From assembly GCF_001044255.1 (NCBI RefSeq), contig NZ_JYNX01000090.1:9264-42177 (forward strand): a stretch of DNA of 32,914 bases, written 5' to 3'. The position numbers were made by a program, and so were the translations under genes. The first letter of the stretch is position 1. Each line of letters opens with the position of its first letter. A model generated the notes under the pieces. That model saw only the letters and a program-made list of their open reading frames with translations, did not search any database and was not told the DNA's origin. This document shows, in pieces, positions 16,170-23,671 of this stretch. The stretch is from Mycolicibacterium chubuense. Lineage in GTDB: Bacteria > Actinomycetota > Actinomycetes > Mycobacteriales > Mycobacteriaceae.

Positions 16170-17720
16170 ATGAGAATCAGTGAGTACGACTACGTGGTGG
16201 TCGGCGCCGGATCAGCCGGGTGCGTGATCGCCGCCCGGCTGTCCGAAGATCCCGCAGTCCGGGTGCTGCTCCTGGAGTCCGGACCGGCCGACACCAGGCC
16301 AGACATCGCCGCGCCGCCCGCCTGGCCGACTTTGTGGGGCACCGACATCGACTACGCGTACGACACCGTCCCGCAACCGGGCACCGCCGGGCTCACCCAC
16401 AACTGGCCCCGCGGGCACACACTCGGCGGCAGCAGCAGCATCAACGCCATGGTCTATCTGCGCGGCCACCCCAGCGACTACGACCGATGGGCTGAAGCGG
16501 GTTGCGCCGGGTGGGATCACGAATCGGTGCTGCCCTGTTTCCGCCGCATGGAGACCGTACGAGGCGCGGATCCTCGATTCCGGGGTGTCGACGGCCCGCT
16601 GCGTCCCGCACCCGCCGCTGAGGAGGTGGCCAATCCGCTGTCCCAGGTGTTCCTCGAGGCCGCACGAGATGCCGGTTTCCCTCTGACCGACGACTTCAAC
16701 GGAGCCCACGCCGAAGGTGCCGGCTGGCATGATCTGTCGATCACCGGCGGAGCCCGGCAGAGCACTGCGGCCGCCTATCTGCGCCCCGCGCGCAGTAGAG
16801 CGAACCTGACGGTCATGACCGAGGCCCGCGCCCATCGCCTGCGGTTCATCGGCAGCCATTGTGTCGGCGTCGATTACGTGCAGCACGGGTGTCGCATGAC
16901 CGCGTACGCCGATGCCGAAGTGGTGGTCTCGGCCGGCGCCGTCGATTCGCCGCGGTTGCTGTTGCTCTCGGGCGTCGGGCCCGCCGCCGAACTGTTCGGC
17001 GTCGGCGTCGGCGTCATCCACGACCTTCCCGGGGTCGGTCGCAATCTGCACGACCATCCGCTCTGCGGCGTCGTCTACCAAGCGGCACAGGCCATTCCGG
17101 CCGGGAAGACCAACCACGCCGAAACGTCGCTGCTGTGGCGCAGCGACGTCACCCTCCCCGGCCCCGACATGCAGCTCATGTTCATCCACGTGCCGTTCCA
17201 CCCGCCGCACCTGACCGCGCCGCCGAACAGCTTCACCCTGGCGGTCGCGACGGTGCCGGACGCGCGCGGATCCCTGCGGCTCGCCGGACCGGATCCTGCG
17301 ACACCACCGCTGATCGATCCGAACTACCTCGGCGTGGAGTCCGACGTCCGGCGCATGCTCCACGAGCTCGAGGTCGCGCGCGAGATCGCCGCCGCCGCGC
17401 CCTTCACGCCCTGGCGGGCGCGGGAGGTGCTTCCCGGACCCGACGCCACCGACGAGGCCGCGCTGCGGGCGTTCCTGGCCCGCGGCACGGGCACCTACTA
17501 CCACCCGGTCGGCACGTGCGCGATGGGCACGGGCCCGGACGCGGTGGTCGGACCGGATCTGCGGGTCCACGGGCTGACCGGTGTGCGGGTGGCCGATGCG
17601 TCGATCATGCCCCGGATCCTGCCGGTCAACACGAATGCGGCGGCCATCATGATCGGCGAGAAGGCCGCCGACCTGCTGCGGCGGCCGGACGCGGAACAGA
17701 CGGTGCGCCGACAATTCTGA
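16170..17720 (+). CDS. GMC-family FAD-dependent oxidoreductase (choline-dehydrogenase-like)
   Basis: The 516-residue flavoprotein has the dinucleotide-binding YVVVGAGSAGCVIAARL at residues 8-24, ESGPADTRPD, and the GMC signature 1 region RGHTLGGSSSINAMVYLRG. Signature 2 appears as VVSAGAVDSPRLLLLSGVGP. The C-terminus carries YYHPVGTCAMG with the active-site His, then RVADASIMPRILPVNTNAAAIMIGEKAADLL with the second active-site Asn. Members oxidise primary or secondary alcohols using FAD; the substrate here is unknown. GGAGAAC sits just before the ATG at 16170. Between the SnoaL stop and this start, an open stretch could be a short coding remnant. Confidence 0.94.
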   Translation: MRISEYDYVVVGAGSAGCVIAARLSEDPAVRVLLLESGPADTRPDIAAPPAWPTLWGTDIDYAYDTVPQPGTAGLTHNWPRGHTLGGSSSINAMVYLRGHPSDYDRWAEAGCAGWDHESVLPCFRRMETVRGADPRFRGVDGPLRPAPAAEEVANPLSQVFLEAARDAGFPLTDDFNGAHAEGAGWHDLSITGGARQSTAAAYLRPARSRANLTVMTEARAHRLRFIGSHCVGVDYVQHGCRMTAYADAEVVVSAGAVDSPRLLLLSGVGPAAELFGVGVGVIHDLPGVGRNLHDHPLCGVVYQAAQAIPAGKTNHAETSLLWRSDVTLPGPDMQLMFIHVPFHPPHLTAPPNSFTLAVATVPDARGSLRLAGPDPATPPLIDPNYLGVESDVRRMLHELEVAREIAAAAPFTPWRAREVLPGPDATDEAALRAFLARGTGTYYHPVGTCAMGTGPDAVVGPDLRVHGLTGVRVADASIMPRILPVNTNAAAIMIGEKAADLLRRPDAEQTVRRQF

Positions 17721-17772
17721 CGTCCTCGTCATAGGTGTTTGGCGCGCCGCGCCGACGGCAACGCCCCCGGGC

Positions 17773-18738
17773 ATGATCATGAAGCGCTGGCACTTCTCGC
17801 TGGTCACCTGCGTTGCGGGCGCATGTCTCGCGTTGGGTGTCGGCGCCGGCACCGCGGCGGCCGATACCGCCGCGTCCGGCGAGGGTGCGTCGTCGAGTCA
17901 GGCCGCCGAGCGCGGCCCCGCGTCGACGACACGTGAGGCGCCGGCGCGCCCCCAACGGTCGGTCAGGAAGTCATCGGACGCCGCGGAACGCACGCCGCTG
18001 TTCCGTCCGCGCGCCGAAAGGCGGGAATCGGAGAAGCCGGACGCAAAGCCCGAAAGGAAGTCCGCGACCACACAGAAGCCCCTGTGGCGCTGGAAGACCA
18101 GGACCACAGCGACGTCCGAAGCAACCGACGAAGCGACACCGGTGCGGGCGACGGCGTCGACACGCGACCGTCGGCCCGGCCCGGTGGCGACGGCGATGCT
18201 CAGCGCGCTGTCCACCCTCAGCGGTGCAGCGCGGCCCGCAGCGGCCCCGCAACCTCCGGTCACGGTGCCGTCGGTCGATGTGGACCGCTATCAGGGCACC
18301 TGGTACGAGTTGGGCAGCGTCAAGCAGTTCTTCTCCCTCGGGCTCGTCAACACCAAGGCCGAGTACAGCCTGAACCCCGACGGATCGATCAAGGTGGTCA
18401 ACTCCGGCAACTATTTCTTCAACCGGGGCCCGGCGTCCCGGATCACCGGCGCCGCGCTGCCGGTCGACGACACCAACGCCAAGCTCAACGTCGCGTTCTT
18501 CGGGCGGCAGCCCTCGGCGACGCCGCCCGGCAACTACTGGATCGTCGACCTCGGGTCCGACTACGACTACGCGATCGTCACCGATCCGACCGGACGGAGC
18601 GGGTTCATCCTCAGCCGGACGCCCGGCGTGACCAACGAGCAGTACAGGGCGCTGGTGGCGCAGGCGAAGGCCGGCGGCGTGCGCGGCTGGATCACGCCCA
18701 CCCGGCAGCCCGGCGCCAGGAGCGCAGCGCCGGCCTGA
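17773..18738 (+). CDS. secreted lipocalin-domain protein
   Basis: The 321-residue product has a Sec signal (HFSLVTCVAGACLALGVGAG, cleavage near AAA-D at 30-31) and a basic/Ala/Thr-rich linker to about 165. The linker includes RRPGPVATAMLSALSTL, a segment echoed in the hydrolase-lipocalin protein at 20992. Residues 168-312 form a lipocalin of the Blc type: DRYQGTWYELGSVKQFF (the GxW motif), NPDGSIKVVNSGNYFF, PPGNYWIVDLGSDYDYAIV and RGWITPTRQPG. Two in-frame ATGs (17773, 17779) are equally possible. Lipocalins carry small hydrophobic molecules; the ligand is unknown. It is convergent with the SDR gene, 12 bp away. Confidence 0.88.
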   Translation: MIMKRWHFSLVTCVAGACLALGVGAGTAAADTAASGEGASSSQAAERGPASTTREAPARPQRSVRKSSDAAERTPLFRPRAERRESEKPDAKPERKSATTQKPLWRWKTRTTATSEATDEATPVRATASTRDRRPGPVATAMLSALSTLSGAARPAAAPQPPVTVPSVDVDRYQGTWYELGSVKQFFSLGLVNTKAEYSLNPDGSIKVVNSGNYFFNRGPASRITGAALPVDDTNAKLNVAFFGRQPSATPPGNYWIVDLGSDYDYAIVTDPTGRSGFILSRTPGVTNEQYRALVAQAKAGGVRGWITPTRQPGARSAAPA

Positions 18739-18750
18739 TCGGGTCCCGCG

Positions 18751-19659
18751 CTAGGAATCTCCTTGCCGCGCAGCCGTTTCGGCCCTGGTGATCGCCGCCT
18801 GCACGCCGCGGTTGTGCAGCAGCACGTCGTCCATCACCGCCGTCGTCAGGGACCGCACGGCCAGCAGCGGGCGCACCCAGGCGGGGGCACTGACCCGTGC
18901 CGCGCGCCGCTCGATCGCGTCGAGCACGGCATCGGCTGCCGCGCCGACCGTCATCTCCTTGGTGAAGATGCCGGGCACCGCTCGACGCACCGCATCGGCG
19001 GCCTCGTCGGCGAACGCGTCGTTGGCCAGATCGGTGTCGATGAAGCCGAGGTAGGCGATCCCGGCCGTCACGCCGTGCGGCGCCAGCTCGACCCGTAGCG
19101 CCCGCGCCAACTGTTCCACCCCGGCCTTGCTCACCGCGTACGGCGCGGCCAGCACGCCGTTGAAGAACGCGTAGATCGAGCCGACGAGCAGCACGTGGCC
19201 GCGGCGCTCGAGCACGCCGGGCAGCGCGGCGCGTACGGTCCGCCACTGCCCGAGGAGGTCGACCTCGACGGTGTGCTCGAAGGCATCCGGGGCGATGGTG
19301 GCCACGGTGTGTGACGGCGGGGCGATCCCGGCGTTGGCGACGATCACGTCGATGCCACCGAACGTGGCGATCGCATCGTCGGCGGCGCGTCGAAGCTTTT
19401 CCGCCGAGGTCACGTCCGCCTCGAACGCAGCTGCGCCGGAACCGAGTTCGTCAGCGAGCACCTGCAGCGTCGCCAAGGTCCGTCCGACCAGCGCCACTCG
19501 GGCGCCGCGAGCGTGAGCGCGGCGCGCCGTCTCGGCGCCGAGTCCCCGCGCGGCACCGGTGATGAACAGCACCTTGCCGTCGAGATCCATCCGCGGTGGC
19601 CGCGTCACCACGCGGGCAGCGGTCCGGCCGGCCAACCGCACGGCGTCGTCGAGGAGCAC
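18751..19659 (-). CDS. short-chain dehydrogenase/reductase (SDR)
   Basis: The 302-residue product carries the classical NAD(P) motif FITGAARGLGAETARRA, the DVTSAEKL and VANAGIAPP blocks, a catalytic Ser in LVGSIYAFF, and YAVSKAG with the catalytic Tyr and Lys. The C-terminal 60 residues (RVSAPAWVRPLLAVRSLTTAV) are hydrophobic/basic as in mycobacterial SDRs that act near membranes. I prefer the GTG at 19659, which gives VLLDDAVRLAGRTAARVVT ahead of the domain; the ATG at 19590 (MDLDGK) is the alternative. It is divergent from the GH16 gene. Substrate is unknown. Confidence 0.88.
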   Translation of the reverse strand: MLLDDAVRLAGRTAARVVTRPPRMDLDGKVLFITGAARGLGAETARRAHARGARVALVGRTLATLQVLADELGSGAAAFEADVTSAEKLRRAADDAIATFGGIDVIVANAGIAPPSHTVATIAPDAFEHTVEVDLLGQWRTVRAALPGVLERRGHVLLVGSIYAFFNGVLAAPYAVSKAGVEQLARALRVELAPHGVTAGIAYLGFIDTDLANDAFADEAADAVRRAVPGIFTKEMTVGAAADAVLDAIERRAARVSAPAWVRPLLAVRSLTTAVMDDVLLHNRGVQAAITRAETAARQGDS

Positions 19660-19807
19660 GGGTCCGAAGGTAGCCGTTCGGGACGGGCGCGAAACCGGTA
19701 TCGCCGACCGAGAACCCACAGCCCGGCGCGACACGCCGCACCCGGCCGGATGGCAGGAAGGGCGACCGCCCCCGGCCGGCATCATTTATCGTCGTGCCGT
19801 GCCAGAA

Positions 19808-20680
19808 ATGGATCGTCGCCACCTGATGTTCATGTTCGGTTTGGGCGCAGCGGCTGCTGCGCTGCCCGCCGCGACGGCCCATGCCCAACCGGTGCCCGGC
19901 GACATCCCCCCGGTTCCGGCACCTCCGGGAGCGCCCGCGCCTCCGACGGCCGACACCGGCCCGGTGTTCCTGTTCCAGGAAGAGTTCAACGGTCCCGCCG
20001 GCGCACCCCCGGACCCGGCGTGGTGGTTCATCGTCCCCGAACGCGAGACCATCAAGAACCCGGTCGAGTGGGACAAGCCCTACAACATGGGCCGCTACGT
20101 CACCGATCAGGAGCACGTGTTCCAGGACGGCAAAGGCAACCTCGTCATCCGGGCCACCCGCGGGCCCGGCACCACGATCCAGGAGAAATACGCCAGCGCC
20201 AAGATCATCGGCAACTGGCGCGGCGGGATCGGCACCACCTGGGAGGCCAGGGTCAAGCTCGACTGCCTCACCGACGGCGCCTGGCCCGCGTTCTGGCTGC
20301 TCAACGACAACCCGGTGCGCGGCGGTGAGGTCGACCTCATCGAGTGGTACGGCAACAACGACTGGCCGTCCGGCACCACGGTGCATGCCCGTCTGGACGG
20401 CACGTCCTTCGCCACCGATCGTCATCCCATCGACAACGCCTGGCACACATGGCGGATGACGTGGCTGCCGACCGGTATGTACTTCTGGAAGGACTACCAG
20501 CCGGGGATGGAGCCGTTCTTCACCGTGCCTGCGAACTCGATTGACGACTGGCCGTTCAACGACCCGGGCTACACCCTGGCGCCGGTGTTCAACATCGCCG
20601 TCGGCGGCTCGGGCGGTCGCGAGCCCGCGGGCGGGACGTATCCGGCGCAGATGCTCATCGACTGGATCCGGGTGTTCTGA
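19808..20680 (+). CDS. secreted GH16-family glycoside hydrolase with Tat-type signal
   Basis: The 290-residue product starts MDRRHLMFMFGLGAAAAA, with an RR-x-L motif and a long hydrophobic core that suggest Tat export (cleavage near AHA-QP). A Pro/Ala linker covers about 29-50. The concanavalin-like GH16 fold follows: FQEEFNGPAG, NLVIRATRG, AKIIGNWRGGIGTTWEARVK, then the catalytic EVDLIE (Glu174, Asp176, Glu179). WHTWRMTWLPTGMYFWKD and a C-terminal LIDWIRVF complete the sandwich. EVDLIE is of the laminarinase/lichenase E-x-D-x-x-E type, so beta-glucan cleavage is likely. GTG 19799 is an alternative start; no ribosome binding site is visible. Confidence 0.92.
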   Translation: MDRRHLMFMFGLGAAAAALPAATAHAQPVPGDIPPVPAPPGAPAPPTADTGPVFLFQEEFNGPAGAPPDPAWWFIVPERETIKNPVEWDKPYNMGRYVTDQEHVFQDGKGNLVIRATRGPGTTIQEKYASAKIIGNWRGGIGTTWEARVKLDCLTDGAWPAFWLLNDNPVRGGEVDLIEWYGNNDWPSGTTVHARLDGTSFATDRHPIDNAWHTWRMTWLPTGMYFWKDYQPGMEPFFTVPANSIDDWPFNDPGYTLAPVFNIAVGGSGGREPAGGTYPAQMLIDWIRVF

Positions 20681-20695
20681 CCGCCCCACCTCTGC

Positions 20696-20736
20696 ACGTT
20701 CTGCACACGAAGTGCGAGGAGCGGCGTGCAGAACGT
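20696..20736. terminator. 11-bp inverted repeat between GH16 and DUF2256 genes
   Basis: ACGTTCTGCAC (20696-20706) and its complement GTGCAGAACGT (20726-20736) flank a 19-nt loop, 16 bp after the GH16 stop. No U-tract follows. It lies between two convergent genes, so termination is the likely role. Confidence 0.55.
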
Positions 20737-20777
20737 CGCGGGGTAAGGCTCGTGGGACAGGCCGGGTGACGGCAGGA

Positions 20778-20912
20778 TCAGCGGGCCGCGCCCCGGCAGC
20801 GCCGGGAGCAGTACACGATCTGGTCCCACTGTCCGCGCGACTTCCACTTCTTGCGGTTGTGGAAGGGCCTGCCACAGACCGGGCAGATCTTCACCTCGCG
20901 CTGATCAGGCAT
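20778..20912 (-). CDS. DUF2256 small zinc-ribbon protein
   Basis: This 44-residue ORF reads MPDQREVKICPVCGRPF and continues with NRKKWKSRG, WDQIVYCSRRC and RGAAR before TGA. The CPxCGRPFxxRKKW and VYCSxRC motifs are those of the DUF2256 family, with four Cys (10, 13, 35, 39) placed to bind one zinc. Family proteins are usually 40-60 residues, so it looks complete. A purine-rich AAAGGGGA directly abuts the ATG, slightly closer than usual. The function of the family is unknown. It lies convergent to GH16 and divergent from the hydrolase-lipocalin gene. Confidence 0.88.
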   Translation of the reverse strand: MPDQREVKICPVCGRPFHNRKKWKSRGQWDQIVYCSRRCRGAAR

Positions 20913-20991
20913 TCCCCTTTTTACGTGACGTGCCGCTGACGTTGCCGACAATTCGCTTCGCGGTTCGTCCCCGCACGGTTAGATTCCGCAT

Positions 20992-22842
20992 GTGACGTCA
21001 AGACAGTGGGGTTACTGGTTCTTTGCCGCGGGTGCGGGCGCGTGCATCGCGCTCGGCGCCGGACACGGTGTCGCCGCCGCCGAGCCGGACGCCGGCGGTG
21101 ACGACTCCGCGAGCCGGTCGGCCGACACCGACACGGCGCGCCCGACCCGGGACGCCGGGGCCGACGAGAGCACCACGCGGGACACCGACCCCGCGACCGC
21201 CCCCACCTCGACCCGCGGACACGACGACGAGCCCGACGACACCGAGGCGCAGGCCCCCCGCACGCCCCGCCACAAACTGTTCACGCTCCGGCACTCCGCC
21301 GAGGACAGCGCGGCATCTGACACCGTCGAGGACCCGGCACCGAAGAAGACCACCGGAGCCGACCACCGGCGCACCCCGGGCCCGCTGGCCACCCTCGCGA
21401 TCAATGCGATGTCGTCGCTGGCCAAGCCCGAACGGCCCGACCCCGTCGACACCCCGCCGGTACAGACGCTGTCGGCCCCCGCCGCCGACGTCGTCACCGG
21501 CGTCAAGACCGGTCGCGCCACACTCGACATCCCGATCGGCGACAAGGGGCTCACCACGGGTGCCGACTGGTACTTCCCCACGCGGGCCGACGGTTCGGTG
21601 GCCGCGACGGGCGTGATCTACCTGCAGCACGGCTTCATGGGCCGCAAGTTCTTCTACTCCGCGCTGGCCAAGAACCTGTCGCAGCAGACCAACAGCATCG
21701 TCGTCGCCCCCAACCTGCCGTCGTTCCCGTCCCTGCGCTGCGGGGGCTGCTGGATCAACGGGGTGCCGACCCAGCAGGGCGTCGCCGCGCTGTTCCAAGG
21801 CGACGAGGAGGAACTGAAGGCGAGCGCCGCCGCGGCCGGGTTCGCCGGAGTCCTGCCGGCGGACTTCGTGCTCACCGGGCACTCCGCCGGTGGCGGACTG
21901 GCCGCCGCGGCCGCCGGCTACTACGCGGACGACCCGGACAAGGGCGGCACGTTACGGGGCGTCGTGATGTTCGACGGTTTCGCGTTCAACGGCGTCATCC
22001 CCGACGCGCTGCAGCGCCTCGACAAGCCGTACATCCCCGTCTACCAGATCGCGGCGCCGCCGCAGCTGGGCAACCTCTTCGGGGCCGCGACCCAGGAACT
22101 CGTCGCGGCGCGCCCCGACCGGTTCGTCGGAGTGACCCTCGCGAACGGTTCGCATGTCGACTCACTGATCGGCGGTAACCCGCTCGTCGACTTCTTCTCC
22201 CAACTGGTCACACGGTTCTCCCCGCCCGGCAACACCGCGGCGGTCTACACGCTGGCCAACGGATGGATCAACGATCTGTACGCCGGGCTGGGGCCGGTCG
22301 ACGGCAACGGCATCTACGGTGCCCCCGACCAGTACATCGTCATGGGTGACACCGCTGCCGTGGTGCTCTCCCCGCCGCCGGTGGTGGACCTCGACTCCTA
22401 CCTCGGCAGCTGGTTCGAGGTCGGCAGCGTCAAACAGTTCTTCTCGATCGGGTTGGTCAACACCAAGGCGGTCTACAGCCCCAACCCGGACGGGTCCATC
22501 AAGGTGGAGAACTCCGGCAACTACTTCTTCAACAACGGGCCGCAGTCGACGATCGAAGGCGCCGCGCTTCCGGTGGATCCGTCGAACAACAAGCTGAACG
22601 TCACGTTCTTCGGCAAGCCGAAGGCCAACCCGCCGGGCAACTACTGGATCGTCGACCTGGATCCGGACTACCAGTGGGCCATCGTCAGCGATCCCACCGG
22701 ACTGACCGGATTCCTGCTCACCCGCGAGCAGACCGTCAGCGACGCGTTCTATCAGGAACTTCTCGACCGCGCGTCGGTGTACGGCGTGCGTGGCCGGATC
22801 ACCCCGACCCGCCAGCCGAGCGCGGAGTCGACCACGGTCTGA
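20992..22842 (+). CDS. secreted alpha/beta hydrolase fused to a C-terminal lipocalin domain
   Basis: The 616-residue product starts GTG, with a signal (WGYWFFAAGAGACIALGAG, cleavage near AAA-EP). Residues about 31-165 are a linker rich in Asp, Thr, Ser and Arg. The alpha/beta hydrolase covers about 170-460: YLQHGFMGRKF, the elbow LTGHSAGGGLA with Ser about 298, VMFDG with Asp about 328, and LANGSHVDS with His about 388. Cys250 and Cys253 could form a disulfide. Residues about 464-608 are a lipocalin (DLDSYLGSWFEVGSVKQFF, NPDGSIKVENSGNYFF, PPGNYWIVDL) very similar to that of the 17773 gene. An esterase that holds or hands on a hydrophobic product is a plausible but untested reading. Confidence 0.9.
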   Translation: MTSRQWGYWFFAAGAGACIALGAGHGVAAAEPDAGGDDSASRSADTDTARPTRDAGADESTTRDTDPATAPTSTRGHDDEPDDTEAQAPRTPRHKLFTLRHSAEDSAASDTVEDPAPKKTTGADHRRTPGPLATLAINAMSSLAKPERPDPVDTPPVQTLSAPAADVVTGVKTGRATLDIPIGDKGLTTGADWYFPTRADGSVAATGVIYLQHGFMGRKFFYSALAKNLSQQTNSIVVAPNLPSFPSLRCGGCWINGVPTQQGVAALFQGDEEELKASAAAAGFAGVLPADFVLTGHSAGGGLAAAAAGYYADDPDKGGTLRGVVMFDGFAFNGVIPDALQRLDKPYIPVYQIAAPPQLGNLFGAATQELVAARPDRFVGVTLANGSHVDSLIGGNPLVDFFSQLVTRFSPPGNTAAVYTLANGWINDLYAGLGPVDGNGIYGAPDQYIVMGDTAAVVLSPPPVVDLDSYLGSWFEVGSVKQFFSIGLVNTKAVYSPNPDGSIKVENSGNYFFNNGPQSTIEGAALPVDPSNNKLNVTFFGKPKANPPGNYWIVDLDPDYQWAIVSDPTGLTGFLLTREQTVSDAFYQELLDRASVYGVRGRITPTRQPSAESTTV

Positions 22843-23671
22843 AGCGTCTGAAGTAGCGCACCAGGCCGGACAGGGGCACCGGGCTCGGCCAGTCGTCGGC
22901 ACGGAAGTATGCGTCCGTTCCGCCGTCGACGACTACGATGCTGCCGCACAGGAACTCGGCTGCATCGGACAGCATGAAGACAGCCCAGTCCGCGAGCTGT
23001 CCGGCGGCGCCGAACCCGCCGGTCGGGACGGGGAAAGACCGTACGTACCTCGCCCGGTCCGGCGAGGACAGCTGTTCCTCCAGCAGTGGGGTCATGATGG
23101 CTCCCGGCGCCAGCACGTTCATCCGAACACCCGCACCGGCCCACTCCGTGCTGACCGCGTTGCGCCGCACCCAACGGCTCACGGCGATCTTCGACGCGGC
23201 GTACAGCAGCGCTGAGGCGTTCTTGCCGAAGAAACGGACCGAGCGGATCGCCTTGTCGGGATCCGAGGCGAGGAGCGCCCGCACCGCTCGGGCCGGGACC
23301 AGTGGTGTGGTGGTTGTCGAATTACTGCCGAAAACAACGACTTTCGCACTTCCGGTGGCGGCCAAGGCGGGACGCCAGGCGTCCAGCAGGTCGATGACGC
23401 CGAAGACGTTGACCTGTGTGATCGACCTCAGCCGGGCGGGTCCGGGGCCGGGACCGACGCCGGCGGCCAGCACGGCGCCGTTCAGCCGGCCGTCGCTCGC
23501 CGCGAGCACACCGTCGGCGGCTGTCCGGCGGCCCGCGGACGTCGACAGATCGGCCACGATGTCGGCGCTGTCGAGATCCACTCCGATCACGGTGTGGCCG
23601 GCCTGGCGCAGCCTGACCGCCGTCTCGAGGCCCATTCCCGAGGCGGAACCGGTGACGGCGTAGACACTCAT
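22799..23671 (-). CDS. short-chain dehydrogenase/reductase (3-alpha-hydroxysteroid-dehydrogenase-like)
   Basis: The 290-residue product has the N-terminal NAD(P) motif VTGSASGMGLETAVRLRQAG, a short DLSTSAGR block, an AAGVGPGPGP stretch and a VNVFGVIDLLDAW helix. A Ser in VVFGSNSTTT, LYAASKIAVSRW with the catalytic Tyr and Lys, and the C-terminal CGSIVVVDGGTDA follow. The shape resembles 3-alpha-hydroxysteroid/carveol-type SDRs. The ATG abuts the stop of the upstream WS/DGAT gene, and its AGAGGAGA binding site lies inside that gene, so the two are translated together. Its 3' end overlaps the convergent hydrolase-lipocalin gene by 44 bp. Confidence 0.9.
   Translation of the reverse strand: MSVYAVTGSASGMGLETAVRLRQAGHTVIGVDLDSADIVADLSTSAGRRTAADGVLAASDGRLNGAVLAAGVGPGPGPARLRSITQVNVFGVIDLLDAWRPALAATGSAKVVVFGSNSTTTTPLVPARAVRALLASDPDKAIRSVRFFGKNASALLYAASKIAVSRWVRRNAVSTEWAGAGVRMNVLAPGAIMTPLLEEQLSSPDRARYVRSFPVPTGGFGAAGQLADWAVFMLSDAAEFLCGSIVVVDGGTDAYFRADDWPSPVPLSGLVRYFRRFRPWSTPRSAGGSG

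Noticed and set aside
19677-19696. TTCGGGAC as a DosR half-site between the SDR and GH16 genes
   Set aside because: Only the left half matches; the right half of the palindrome is absent.
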